A stretch of DNA of 64,000 nt, taken from NCBI GenBank assembly GCA_910578735.1, contig CAJTSQ010000008.1, positions 12,928 to 76,927 on the forward strand, in the 5' to 3' direction. Numbering within the stretch: position 1 is the stretch's first letter; the number at the start of each line of letters is the position of its first letter. The notes under the pieces are model-generated. The model saw nothing but the letters and a program-made list of their open reading frames with translations. It was not told the DNA's origin and ran no database searches. Made by a program: the position numbers and the translations under genes. This DNA comes from an uncultured Oscillospiraceae bacterium. Its GTDB lineage: Bacteria > Bacillota > Clostridia > Oscillospirales > Oscillospiraceae. This document shows, piece by piece, positions 14,787 through 23,121 of the stretch.

Positions 14787-16424
14787 TTGCAGACGAAGCT
14801 GAAAGGCTTTTGGGATAAGATCAAAGGCTTTTTTACAAAACTGAACAAGAAGACCCGAATCCTGCTGGGGGTCTGCGCCGGAGTAATCCTGGTTTTGATT
14901 GTCACGGCGGCGATCTTGCTCAACCGCACGGAGTACGAGCTGCTCCAGGGCGGCTTGAATGCCAGCGAGATCAGCACGCTGGTGGGATTCCTGGACAACA
15001 ATGGCGTGAAGGAGTACAAGATCGACGGGGATAAGGTGTATGTGTCCAAGGGCCGTGCCCAGGCGCTCCAGGGCCAGCTGGCCCTGTCGGGCAACCTGAC
15101 GTCGGGCTTTCTGTATGAGGGCTACAACGAAGGCGTGGGCGCGCTGACCACCAGCAGCCAGGAGGCGCGGCTGTGGCTGATGGCCCGGGAACAGAAGCTG
15201 GCCGCCATTATCCAGACCTTCGAGGGCGTCCAGAGCGCCCAGGTGACCATTACCCCGGGGACGGAACGAATCTACGTGCTGGACCCCCAGGCCACCCCGG
15301 CTACCGCCTCGGTGATTATCACGCCCACCAGCAGCAAGGGGATCAGCAGCGGCGTGGTGGAGAGCATCCGGGACCTGGTGAGCCACAGCGTGGAGGGACT
15401 GGAGGTTTCCAACGTCTCCATCAGCGACACCCTGGGCAACCCATACGGCGGCAGCATGTCCACCTCAGACGCCATGGGCGAGGCCGGGGCCATGAAGCTG
15501 CAGTATGAACAGGAAACCAGCAACAAAATCCGCGGCCAGGTGCTCCAGGCCCTGGAGGACATCTACGGCCCGGACAATGTGCGGGTGGCCGTGAGCAGTG
15601 TGGTGGACGTGAACCGCAGAGTGATCGACAGCACCACCTACCACCAGCCCGAGGGCTCGGTGGAGGGCGGCGGCCTGATCGGTAAGGACCAGTGGTACTG
15701 GGAGATTGTCCGGGACGGCGAGACCAACATGGGCGGCACGGTGGGCACCTCCACCAACTCTGATATCAATACATATCCCGACCTGGAACCCAACCTCAAC
15801 GGCGACGAGACCGCCGCCGGGGCCAGCGGAGATCGGACCCACATGATTGACTCCACCAAGGAACAGGTGGAGGTGCTGGCCTTCTCCGTCTCTGACGTAC
15901 AGGTGGCCGTTACCATTAATCAGAACTGCACCAACGCCAACGCCCTGAGCACAGAGGCCCTGAGCTCCCACGTGGCCACCGCCGCCGGCATTGGCAACGA
16001 GACTCCAGGCAGCCACGTATCTGTGGTCATCGCGCCCTTTGACAGCACAACGCCCGGTCCTGTGGGACCGCTCGGCCCCTTCGCGGATATGCCTGGCTGG
16101 GTGCTGTATGCCGCAATTGGCGGTCTGATCCTGTTTATCATCCTGCTGATCATCATTCTGCTCCTGCGCAGCCGGGCCAAGAAGAGACGCCTGGCCCAGC
16201 AGCAGGCCCTGGAAGAGGAGATGCAGGCCGCCGAGGCGGCCGCCATGGCCGCAGCTGCGGCCGCAGCAGTGGTGCCGCCCGCCGGTGGTGCCGATATTAT
16301 GGAAGTCAACACCGAGAAGAGTATGGAGCTGCGTAAGAGCGTCCGGCAGTTCGCCCAGAACAACCCGGAGATCGCGGCCCAGATGGTAAAAGCCTGGCTG
16401 AGGGGGGAAACAGACGATGGCTGA
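14787..16424 (+). CDS. fliF: Flagellar MS-ring protein FliF
   Basis: 545 residues. Membrane helix 1 is about residues 24-45 and helix 2 about 435-459, flanking the periplasmic ring-building domains (YELLQGGLNASEISTLVGFLDNNGV; secretin-like ASVIITP region). The cytoplasmic tail ends VRQFAQNNPEIAAQMVKAWL, the FliG-binding helix. An alanine-rich linker (AAAMAAAAAAAVV) lies between. Start is TTG preceded by GGAGGG at 7 bp. Overlaps fliG by 8 bp. Confidence 0.95.
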   Translation: MQTKLKGFWDKIKGFFTKLNKKTRILLGVCAGVILVLIVTAAILLNRTEYELLQGGLNASEISTLVGFLDNNGVKEYKIDGDKVYVSKGRAQALQGQLALSGNLTSGFLYEGYNEGVGALTTSSQEARLWLMAREQKLAAIIQTFEGVQSAQVTITPGTERIYVLDPQATPATASVIITPTSSKGISSGVVESIRDLVSHSVEGLEVSNVSISDTLGNPYGGSMSTSDAMGEAGAMKLQYEQETSNKIRGQVLQALEDIYGPDNVRVAVSSVVDVNRRVIDSTTYHQPEGSVEGGGLIGKDQWYWEIVRDGETNMGGTVGTSTNSDINTYPDLEPNLNGDETAAGASGDRTHMIDSTKEQVEVLAFSVSDVQVAVTINQNCTNANALSTEALSSHVATAAGIGNETPGSHVSVVIAPFDSTTPGPVGPLGPFADMPGWVLYAAIGGLILFIILLIIILLLRSRAKKRRLAQQQALEEEMQAAEAAAMAAAAAAAVVPPAGGADIMEVNTEKSMELRKSVRQFAQNNPEIAAQMVKAWLRGETDDG

Positions 16425-17433
16425 TACGGCAGTAGTTGAATTGACATATCCCCAGAAGGCAGCGGCAGTTATTGTCTCCTTGGGCGCCGACAAGGCCTCC
16501 AATCTGTATCAGTTTATGGAGCCGGAGGACGTGGAGGCCCTCACCCTGGAGGTGGCCCGGCTGGGCATGCTCAATTCGGAGCAGACCGAAGCGGTGCTGA
16601 CGGAGTTCTATCAGAGCTGCATGACCAACAAGGCGGTGACCGAGGGCGGCCTGGAGTACGCCCGGTCGGTGCTGGAGAAGGCCTTTGGCAACCAGACGGC
16701 TATGGCCCTGCTGGAAAAGGTGACCAAGTCCCTGAAGAACCGGGAGTTTGCTTTCCTGAACAAGGCGGATGTGAAATCCCTGTACTCCGCCCTGCAAAAC
16801 GAACGTCCTCAGACCATGGCCCTGGTGCTGTCTTATGTGGACCCGGACAAGGCGGCCGGCGTCATCGAACAGCTGGAGCCCAGCCGCCAGATCCGGGTGG
16901 TGGAGGCCATTGCCACCATGGAGAGCGCCTCCCCCACCGCCATCAAGACCATCGAGGCGGAGATGGAGCGCAAGTTCTCCAGTATCCTCACCCAGTCCAA
17001 TGTCAAGGTGGGCGGCATCGATTATGTGGCCGGCATCATGAACAATCTGGACCGCTCCAGCGAGAAGTCTATCTTCGACGGCCTGTCCGAGCACAACGCC
17101 GAGCTGGCCGACGAGATCCGCAAGCGAATGTTCGTCTTTGAGGACATCATCACCATGGACGACCGCTCGGTGCAGCGCTTCGTCCGGGACTGTGACCCGA
17201 GAGACCTGGTGCTGGCCCTCAAGACGGCCAACGCGGAGGTGTCCAACAAGCTGTTCACCAATATGTCCGCCCGTATGGCGGAGAGTATCCGAGACGACCT
17301 GGAGGTTACCACCAACGTGCGGATCAAGGACGTGGAGGACGCCCAGCAGCGTATCGTGGGGGTCATCCGAGACCTGGAGGAGCGAAACGAGATCGTGATT
17401 CTGAAGGGCGGAAAGGACGATATCATTGCGTAA
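16417..17433 (+). CDS. fliG: Flagellar switch protein FliG
   Basis: 338 residues, the normal length. The N-terminal FliF-binding domain (TYPQKAAAVIVSLGADKASNLYQFM), middle domain EH-PQ-like segment (LQNERPQTMALVLSYVDPDKAAGVIEQL), and C-terminal torque helix region with FVFEDIITMDDRSVQRFVRDCDPRDLVLALK, which includes the charged residues facing MotA, are all present. FliG couples stator ion flow to rotor rotation and transmits switching. Translationally coupled to fliF and fliH by overlaps of 8 bp. Confidence 0.97.
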   Translation: MADTAVVELTYPQKAAAVIVSLGADKASNLYQFMEPEDVEALTLEVARLGMLNSEQTEAVLTEFYQSCMTNKAVTEGGLEYARSVLEKAFGNQTAMALLEKVTKSLKNREFAFLNKADVKSLYSALQNERPQTMALVLSYVDPDKAAGVIEQLEPSRQIRVVEAIATMESASPTAIKTIEAEMERKFSSILTQSNVKVGGIDYVAGIMNNLDRSSEKSIFDGLSEHNAELADEIRKRMFVFEDIITMDDRSVQRFVRDCDPRDLVLALKTANAEVSNKLFTNMSARMAESIRDDLEVTTNVRIKDVEDAQQRIVGVIRDLEERNEIVILKGGKDDIIA

Positions 17434-18289
17434 TATCCTGAAAAGCTTCCTTGAGCCCAAGGCGGAGGCCTATGTCCTGCCTGACACCGACAACATCTTT
17501 ATGGGTGGAGAGGACGAATTCCGCCCCCTGGAGGCGGAGGAGGTCCCCCCTGAGTCCCTGGATGTGACGGTAGGGGAGGAGGAGCCGGATCAAGAGGAAG
17601 CGGAGCCGGAGAAGCCGGAAGAACCCCAGAAGGAGACCCCTGTCCATTATGCCCAGCTCCAGGCGGAACTGATTTTAAATCAGGCCCGGGAGGAGGCCCA
17701 GCAGATTCTGGACCAGGCCCGGGAGGAAGCCCGGCAGGAGCAGGAGGAAATCCGGGCGGGCGCCCGGGACGAGGGGTATCGGGAGGGCTACGCCCAGGGG
17801 ACCTCCAAAGCCATGGACGACGCCATCCGGGACCGGGAGGCCACCGCCGCCCGGCTGGAGAAGGAGGTCCAGGCCTTTTTGGAAAAGGCCTCCCTGGCCC
17901 GGGAGGAGATGCTCCTCCAGAGCCAGGACGAGCTGCTGGAGCTGTGCCTGTCCGTCGCCGAGAAGGTGGTGCGGGTGAGCCTGAAGAGCAGCAGCGAGGT
18001 GATTGTCCGGATGATCCAGACCGCCACCGAGCGGATGAAGCGGCAGGAGTGGGTACATATTTACATCTCCGGCTGCGACACCCGCCAGCTGGCGCAGATA
18101 TCTCCCGCCCTGACCAGCACCCTGGGAGCGCTGTCCCAACACATCAAGGTGGTCCCCATGGGAGACGACGAGAGCGGTACCTGCATTGTGGAGACCCCGG
18201 AGGAGATCGTGGATGCCAGCGTATCCACCCAGATGTCCAACATCCGGGATGTGCTTTACGAACAGCTGGGGGCCTATTGGCCCCAGTAA
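17426..18289 (+). CDS. fliH: Flagellar assembly protein FliH (export ATPase regulator)
   Basis: 287 residues. An acidic N-terminal region is followed by a long coiled coil (about 75-165, repeated EEAQQILDQAREEARQ units) and the C-terminal FliH/V-ATPase-E-like domain (ELLELCLSVAEKVVRVSLKSSSEVIVRMI). It binds and restrains FliI and links it to FliN/FliY. A TTG start inside the fliG end is used because GGAAAGGA lies 8 bp upstream and no better start exists. Confidence 0.88.
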   Translation: MRNILKSFLEPKAEAYVLPDTDNIFMGGEDEFRPLEAEEVPPESLDVTVGEEEPDQEEAEPEKPEEPQKETPVHYAQLQAELILNQAREEAQQILDQAREEARQEQEEIRAGARDEGYREGYAQGTSKAMDDAIRDREATAARLEKEVQAFLEKASLAREEMLLQSQDELLELCLSVAEKVVRVSLKSSSEVIVRMIQTATERMKRQEWVHIYISGCDTRQLAQISPALTSTLGALSQHIKVVPMGDDESGTCIVETPEEIVDASVSTQMSNIRDVLYEQLGAYWPQ

Positions 18290-18301
18290 GAGGAGATTGA
18301 C

Positions 18302-19603
18302 GTGTTCCGAGAGCTGATTCCCGCTGTCCGCGCCGCCGAGACGGTGGGCCGGACCGGAAAAATCGAGAATATCGTAGGTATGTCCATTGAGGCCTCCGGC
18401 GGCCGGGCCGCTATCGGTGATATCTGCCGCATCTACTCCAACGAGTCGGGCGGCCAGATTCCCGCCGAGGTGGTGGGATTTAAAAACGACCACATCCTCC
18501 TCATGCCCTACGCCAACATGAGCGGGATTTCTGCGGGCAACTTTGTCCGCAACACCGGCAAGCGGCTCACGCTCCCGGTGGGGCCCTTTCTGCGGGGGCG
18601 GGTGATCAACGCGCTGGGCCAGCCCATCGACGGGCTGGAGCCCTTCCAGCGGGGCGACACCTTCTCTGTGGACAGCGGCTATATCAACCCCATGGCCCGC
18701 CCCCCTATCCGGGAGCGGATGGAGTTCGGAATCAAAGCCATCGACAGCCTGCTCACCATCGGCAAGGGCCAGCGTATCGGTATCTTTGCCGGCTCCGGTG
18801 TGGGCAAGTCCACCCTGATGGGCATGATCGCCAAGAATGTAAAGGCGGACATCAACGTCATTGCCCTGGTGGGCGAGCGGGGCCGAGAGGTCTTGGAGTT
18901 CATGCAGAAGGACCTGGGGGAGGAGGGCATGCGCCGCTCCGTGCTGGTGGTGGCCACCAGCGACCAGCCCGCCATGCTGCGGATGAAATGCCCCAGCGTG
19001 GCCACCAGCATCGCCGAGTATTTCCGGGATCAGGGTTACGATGTGCTGCTGATGATGGACTCCCTCACCCGTTTCGCCATGGCCCAGCGGGAGATCGGCC
19101 TGGCCATCGGCGAGCCCCCCATCGCCAGGGGCTACACCCCCTCTATGTACGCCGAGATGCCCAAGCTGCTGGAGCGCAGCGGAAACTTTGAAAAAGGTTC
19201 TATTACCGGCGTCTACACCGTATTGGTAGAGGGCGATGACACCAACGAACCCATCGCCGACACGGTCCGGGGCATCCTGGACGGACATATCGTCCTCTCC
19301 CGGGCCCTGGCCAACTCCAACCACTTCCCCGCCATCGACGTGGGAGCCAGCATCTCCCGCCTGATGGCAGAGATCGTCTCCCAGGAACACCGGCAGCTGG
19401 CGGGCCAGCTGCGAGACATCATGGGCGTGTATGAGAAGAACGCCGACCTGGTGTCCATCGGCGCCTACAAGGCGGGCACCAACCCCAAGCTGGACCACGC
19501 CCTGTCCAAGATCGACGGCATCAACCAGTTCCTGATGCAGGGTGTGAACGAGTCATTCTCCTACGAGGAGAGTTTTGAGCAGCTGCGGCGTATCTTGAAA
19601 TAG
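18302..19603 (+). CDS. fliI: Flagellum-specific export ATPase FliI
   Basis: 433 residues with Walker A GSGVGKST, Walker B VLLMMDSLTRFAMAQREIGLA and the catalytic VALVGERGREV segment. It is a homohexameric F1-beta-like ATPase that energises type III flagellar export with FliH and FliJ. GTG start after AAGAGGAG. Followed by a short repeat before fliJ. Confidence 0.97.
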   Translation: MFRELIPAVRAAETVGRTGKIENIVGMSIEASGGRAAIGDICRIYSNESGGQIPAEVVGFKNDHILLMPYANMSGISAGNFVRNTGKRLTLPVGPFLRGRVINALGQPIDGLEPFQRGDTFSVDSGYINPMARPPIRERMEFGIKAIDSLLTIGKGQRIGIFAGSGVGKSTLMGMIAKNVKADINVIALVGERGREVLEFMQKDLGEEGMRRSVLVVATSDQPAMLRMKCPSVATSIAEYFRDQGYDVLLMMDSLTRFAMAQREIGLAIGEPPIARGYTPSMYAEMPKLLERSGNFEKGSITGVYTVLVEGDDTNEPIADTVRGILDGHIVLSRALANSNHFPAIDVGASISRLMAEIVSQEHRQLAGQLRDIMGVYEKNADLVSIGAYKAGTNPKLDHALSKIDGINQFLMQGVNESFSYEESFEQLRRILK

Positions 19604-19606
19604 CGG

Positions 19607-19676
19607 ACCCCGCAGGGGCGGATATAATCCGCCCGTCTCTCCGGAGACCAGGGGCGCATGATATGTGACCCTACAG
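19607..19676. repeat. REP-like palindromic remnant between fliI and fliJ
   Basis: CAGGGGCGGATATAATCCGCCCG contains the palindrome GGGCGGAT-ATA-ATCCGCCC, followed by GTCTC-CGGAGAC and GGGGCGCATGATATGTGACCCTACAG, a degenerate second hairpin. The layout (two short hairpins, outer GGGGCG/CCCTACAG ends) resembles the element at 1165-1277. It does not interrupt a gene and might form RNA structure in the operon. Confidence 0.5.
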
Positions 19677-19708
19677 GAGATATCCCTGAAAAAGGAGCAC
19701 TTAGACAG

Positions 19709-20161
19709 ATGAAAAAATTCCGCTTCTCCTTAGAGACCGTCTTGGATTACAAAAATCAGGCCCTGGACGCCCTGCGGGCGGAACACGGCGCCATCCTGGC
19801 CCAGGTCCGGGCCCAGGAGGAGGTGGTGGAGGGCCTGGAGCGCGAGCACCGGAATGTGGATGAGGAGTTCACCCAGCGCAAGCTGGAGGGCCTTACCGTT
19901 TTGGACGCGCTGAACTACGAGCAGTACCTGCGGTCCCTGGAACGGGAGATTCAGGAGGAGCAGCGCAAGCTGGCCAAGCTCCGCCGCCAGGAGGAGCAGA
20001 AGCGCACTCAGGTGGTGGAGGCCCGGAAGGAAACGGCCACCATCGAGAAGCTGAAGGAGCACAAGCTGGAGGACTACCGCAAGGCGGAGCAGAAGGACCA
20101 GGAGCAGCAGATCGAGGAATTTGTCTCCAGCACGAGAGCGATGGCAGAAATGCGAATCTAA
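19709..20161 (+). CDS. fliJ: Flagellar FliJ protein (export coiled coil)
   Basis: 150 residues, nearly all one charged coiled coil (EYEQYLRSLEREIQEEQRKLAKL-type heptads), beginning MKKFRFSLETVLDYKNQALDA, the typical FliJ opening. FliJ is the central stalk of the export ATPase and an escort for chaperones. The ATG at 19709 follows AAAGGAGCACTTAGACAG; an upstream in-frame start would extend into the repeat. Confidence 0.9.
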   Translation: MKKFRFSLETVLDYKNQALDALRAEHGAILAQVRAQEEVVEGLEREHRNVDEEFTQRKLEGLTVLDALNYEQYLRSLEREIQEEQRKLAKLRRQEEQKRTQVVEARKETATIEKLKEHKLEDYRKAEQKDQEQQIEEFVSSTRAMAEMRI

Positions 20162-20224
20162 CATGGTGAGTTACACCTGAACAGGTGTTTCTCAATATAC
20201 GGTCACAGGAAGGAGGTGAATGCA

Positions 20225-20761
20225 ATGAGCACGCCGCTTTCATTCTGTGACATCAGCGCACGGTATGGGCAGACGCCCGCTCCGCAGAAAACTAGCGCGG
20301 AGCAGACCGGCTGGAATCCCAACCTTCTTTTCCGAGACTACCTGAACAAGGTCCGGAAGTTCCGGGCGGATCAGGAGGCCCACGCGGACGAAGACGCCCT
20401 GATGGCCATGATCGACGCCATGAACGCCCCGGAGGAGGAACGGCTGTCCGATCAGGACAAGGTCGCGGCCCAATCCCTGTTAGAGGCCGGGCCAGCCGCC
20501 TACAAATCCGAGAAGTTCCAAGAAATCCGGAAGAAATTCGACGGCGAGGTGAATATCACCGTCATGCCGGAGGTCCGGGCCCTGCTGGCCGTTCTGGGAG
20601 ACGCGTCAAACTTCAAGCAGATCGACGACATCCAGGAGGAGCAGGAGGAACAGAAGGAGCTGGCCAAGGATCAGCAGGCCGAAGAAGAACGGTTGGAAGT
20701 CACAGAGACGGGCGATCTCAGCGACACCGGCGAACCCGAAGACCCGACCGCAATGATGTAA
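20225..20761 (+). CDS. Uncharacterised soluble protein between fliJ and fliK
   Basis: 178 residues, acidic and predicted mostly helical, with no membrane segment or signal peptide. A charged C-terminal helix (QEEQEEQKELAKDQQAEEERLEV) leads into a disordered tail. I do not recognise the family. B. subtilis has the membrane protein YlxF at this place; this protein does not look like it. The ATG at 20225 sits 8 bp after AAGGAGG. A small hairpin ACACCTG-AA-CAGGTGT lies upstream at 20173-20188. An export or hook-length role is possible by position only. Confidence 0.6.
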   Translation: MSTPLSFCDISARYGQTPAPQKTSAEQTGWNPNLLFRDYLNKVRKFRADQEAHADEDALMAMIDAMNAPEEERLSDQDKVAAQSLLEAGPAAYKSEKFQEIRKKFDGEVNITVMPEVRALLAVLGDASNFKQIDDIQEEQEEQKELAKDQQAEEERLEVTETGDLSDTGEPEDPTAMM

Positions 20762-20775
20762 GGAGGTGAAAGACA

Positions 20776-21948
20776 ATGAATGTGACAGAACAGCAGATGC
20801 TGGAACGGATGCAGCAGATGGCGGCCAACATGGCGGCGTCCCTGCCCCAGGTCAGCCAGAACACCGAGGCCCCCAAGACCGAGAAGGGCGACACCTTCAA
20901 GGACATGATGGATAAGGCCAAGGATCAGAAGACGGAGGCCCCCAAGAAGGCCGACGCTCCCAAGAAGACGGAAAAGACTGAGACCGTCCAGAAGACGGAG
21001 CAGACCCAGACCACCAAGGTCCCGGTGAAGACCGATGGTAGGACGGTGGAGCTGAGCACGGAGGAAGCCGCCATGCTGGCTGCGGGGTATGCGACCCTTA
21101 TCCCCTCCCCGGAGGGTGACGAAATGTTTTTTGTAACCGTCCGGGATGAGAACGGCAATCTGGTACTTCCCCTTGCGGAGATGGAGGACAACAACTACGC
21201 TTTTCGCGCTATGATTGTGGACAGCGATGAGCAGTGGACTATGGAGCCCACCAACGACCTGATTCAGGCCCTGGAGCAGCTCCTCAAGGATACCAACGAC
21301 CCCCGGTCTGTGGACGTTATCCTGGGCAAGCTGGCTTTCAACAAGGACGGCACGCCCATCGAAGACAAGATGGAGGTTGTGGTCAGAGTCCCCGAGGCTG
21401 AGCAGGCCGACGAGGAGGACATGACTGACCTCAGCGGCGAGATGGCCACGGCGCAGCCCCTGTTCAAAGACGTGAAGGCTGCTCCCATCAAGGTAGGCGA
21501 GAACTTCCAGCTGGACACCCAGGAGCCCGACATGGACGCTCAGCTGGCCAACACCATCCGCTACGCGGCGGAGCAGGGCCTGAAGCAGATTGAGATCAAG
21601 CTCAGCCCGGAGAACCTGGGCGAGCTGACCATCAAGCTGACTCAGGCCAGCGACGGCACCTTGCAGGTGGTGCTCCACACCGCCAATGCCAAGGCGGCCA
21701 GCCTGCTGACCCAGCATCTGGACGGACTGAACACGGCCCTGCAAGGCTACGGACAGACCCAGGTACAGGTGGAGGTCCAGCGCAACGAGAACAGCCAGCA
21801 GGCCGAGCAGCAGTTCCAGCAGGCCGACCCCGACGGGCACAACCGGCAGCAACAGCAGCAGCGGCAGCACCAGAAGGAGAGCGAGCACAGCCAGGACTTT
21901 ATCCAGCGGCTCCGTCTGGGCCTGTATGGGCTGGAGGACACAATCTAA
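20776..21948 (+). CDS. fliK: Flagellar hook-length control protein FliK
   Basis: 390 residues. The N-terminal half is lysine/threonine/glutamate-rich and disordered (KKTEKTETVQKTEQTQTTK), as expected for the molecular ruler. The C-terminal Flg_hook domain is recognisable by IEIKLSPENLGELTIKL and LQVVLHTANAKAASLL. FliK is exported intermittently and flips FlhB specificity once the hook is long enough. The glutamine-rich C-tail (QQQQQRQHQ) is unusual but not damaging. RBS AAGGAGG. Confidence 0.88.
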   Translation: MNVTEQQMLERMQQMAANMAASLPQVSQNTEAPKTEKGDTFKDMMDKAKDQKTEAPKKADAPKKTEKTETVQKTEQTQTTKVPVKTDGRTVELSTEEAAMLAAGYATLIPSPEGDEMFFVTVRDENGNLVLPLAEMEDNNYAFRAMIVDSDEQWTMEPTNDLIQALEQLLKDTNDPRSVDVILGKLAFNKDGTPIEDKMEVVVRVPEAEQADEEDMTDLSGEMATAQPLFKDVKAAPIKVGENFQLDTQEPDMDAQLANTIRYAAEQGLKQIEIKLSPENLGELTIKLTQASDGTLQVVLHTANAKAASLLTQHLDGLNTALQGYGQTQVQVEVQRNENSQQAEQQFQQADPDGHNRQQQQQRQHQKESEHSQDFIQRLRLGLYGLEDTI

Positions 21949-21962
21949 AGGAGGCGAACAGC

Positions 21963-22571
21963 ATGGCAGAGTTTGATTTGATCGACCGCGCGAAAGGCTA
22001 CAACACCAAGACCGACTTCGATCCCACGGTAAACCGCTGGGCGGAGAAGGACAAGGAGGACGCGAAGACTAAGGACAGAGGCACCCTATCCTTCACCGAC
22101 ATGCTGGGGCTGATGGTCACCCAGTTCCAGAACCAGACCATCGACAACCAGGCCAGCACCACCGACATGATGAACCAGCTGGTTCAGATGACAACCATGC
22201 AGGCCATGAACGACATGACCAGCCAGATGAAGGAGCTGGCCCTGGCCAACGTGATGAGCTACTCCGCGTCCCTGGTGGGTAAAACGGTCACCGTGGGTGT
22301 CTGGAATGAGGAGACCGAGGAGCTGGAAGAGATTGTTGGCACGGTGCAGGGCACTGGCACCTACGATGGCAACCAGGTCATCTACCTGGATAACGGTAAG
22401 GGCTACCTCCTGAGCGATATCATGGCTGTGGGCACACTGCCCAAGAAGCCGGAGACGCCTGACGAGGGCGAAGGTGACGGTGACGGTGACGGCGAAGGCG
22501 GAACTCCCCCTGTTGAGGGCGGCGACGCTTCCGGCGGCGAGGAGGAGAAGGATCCCCCTGAGGTTGGCTGA
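21963..22571 (+). CDS. flgD: Flagellar hook capping protein FlgD
   Basis: 202 residues. The N-terminal scaffold motif is FTDMLGLMVTQFQNQTIDNQASTTDMMNQLVQMTTMQAM, matching the F-L-x-L-L-V-x-Q-L-x-N-Q pattern of FlgD. A short beta region (about 98-155) follows, then a disordered acidic Gly/Asp/Glu/Pro tail (GEGDGDGDGEGG). FlgD caps the growing hook. The tail is longer than usual. RBS AAAGGAGG. Confidence 0.9.
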   Translation: MAEFDLIDRAKGYNTKTDFDPTVNRWAEKDKEDAKTKDRGTLSFTDMLGLMVTQFQNQTIDNQASTTDMMNQLVQMTTMQAMNDMTSQMKELALANVMSYSASLVGKTVTVGVWNEETEELEEIVGTVQGTGTYDGNQVIYLDNGKGYLLSDIMAVGTLPKKPETPDEGEGDGDGDGEGGTPPVEGGDASGGEEEKDPPEVG

Positions 22572-22643
22572 GTCCGGCGGTCGGGAGGGAATCTGACCGG
22601 GAAATAAGCGGACAGGAGGTCCGCGAAGAAGAGAGGAAGTATT

Positions 22644-23033
22644 ATGGCAGAACGCATTACTCCCATCCAGGGCGTGTCCCAGGTGGAGCGAGTCCAGCGA
22701 GTCAGCCAGATCAACCGGGCGGCGTCCGGGCAGTTCGGCGCTCTGCTGAACCGGGAGATACGAACTGCGGCAGAACCCGCAATCTCCTTCTCCAAGCATG
22801 CCCAGAGCCGGGCGGAGGAACGGGGCATCCAGGTGGACGACACCCTGATGGGCCAGCTGGCCGACTCGGTAGAGCGGGCCCAGGCCAAGGGGGCCACCAA
22901 CATCCTGGCCTTCGACGCAACCCGGGCTTTCATCATCAACGTCCCTCACGGGCGGGTGATTACCACCATGTCTCAGGAGGAGATGGAGGAAAATATCTTC
23001 ACCAACATTGACGGCGCTGTACTGCTGAAATAA
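22644..23033 (+). CDS. Flagellar operon protein, TIGR02530-like
   Basis: 129 residues with the family core ISFSKHAQSRAEERGIQVDDTLMGQLADSVERAQAKGA and a C-terminal RAFIINVPHGRVITTM. This small family is found between flgD and flgE in Clostridia and Bacilli flagellar operons and lacks an established function; some annotate it as flagellar biosynthesis protein. No signal peptide or membrane helix. Confidence 0.85.
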   Translation: MAERITPIQGVSQVERVQRVSQINRAASGQFGALLNREIRTAAEPAISFSKHAQSRAEERGIQVDDTLMGQLADSVERAQAKGATNILAFDATRAFIINVPHGRVITTMSQEEMEENIFTNIDGAVLLK

Positions 23034-23121
23034 CGCAAAAGCAGGACCTTGATGGATGCTTTGGTTCCCGGCCCGACTGGCCGGGGACCGGCAGCGCCAA
23101 AGAAAGGAAGTAATTGAAGAA

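Noticed and set aside
17675..19498. 607-residue reverse ORF opposite fliH-fliI
   Set aside because: Antisense shadow of the ATPase genes.
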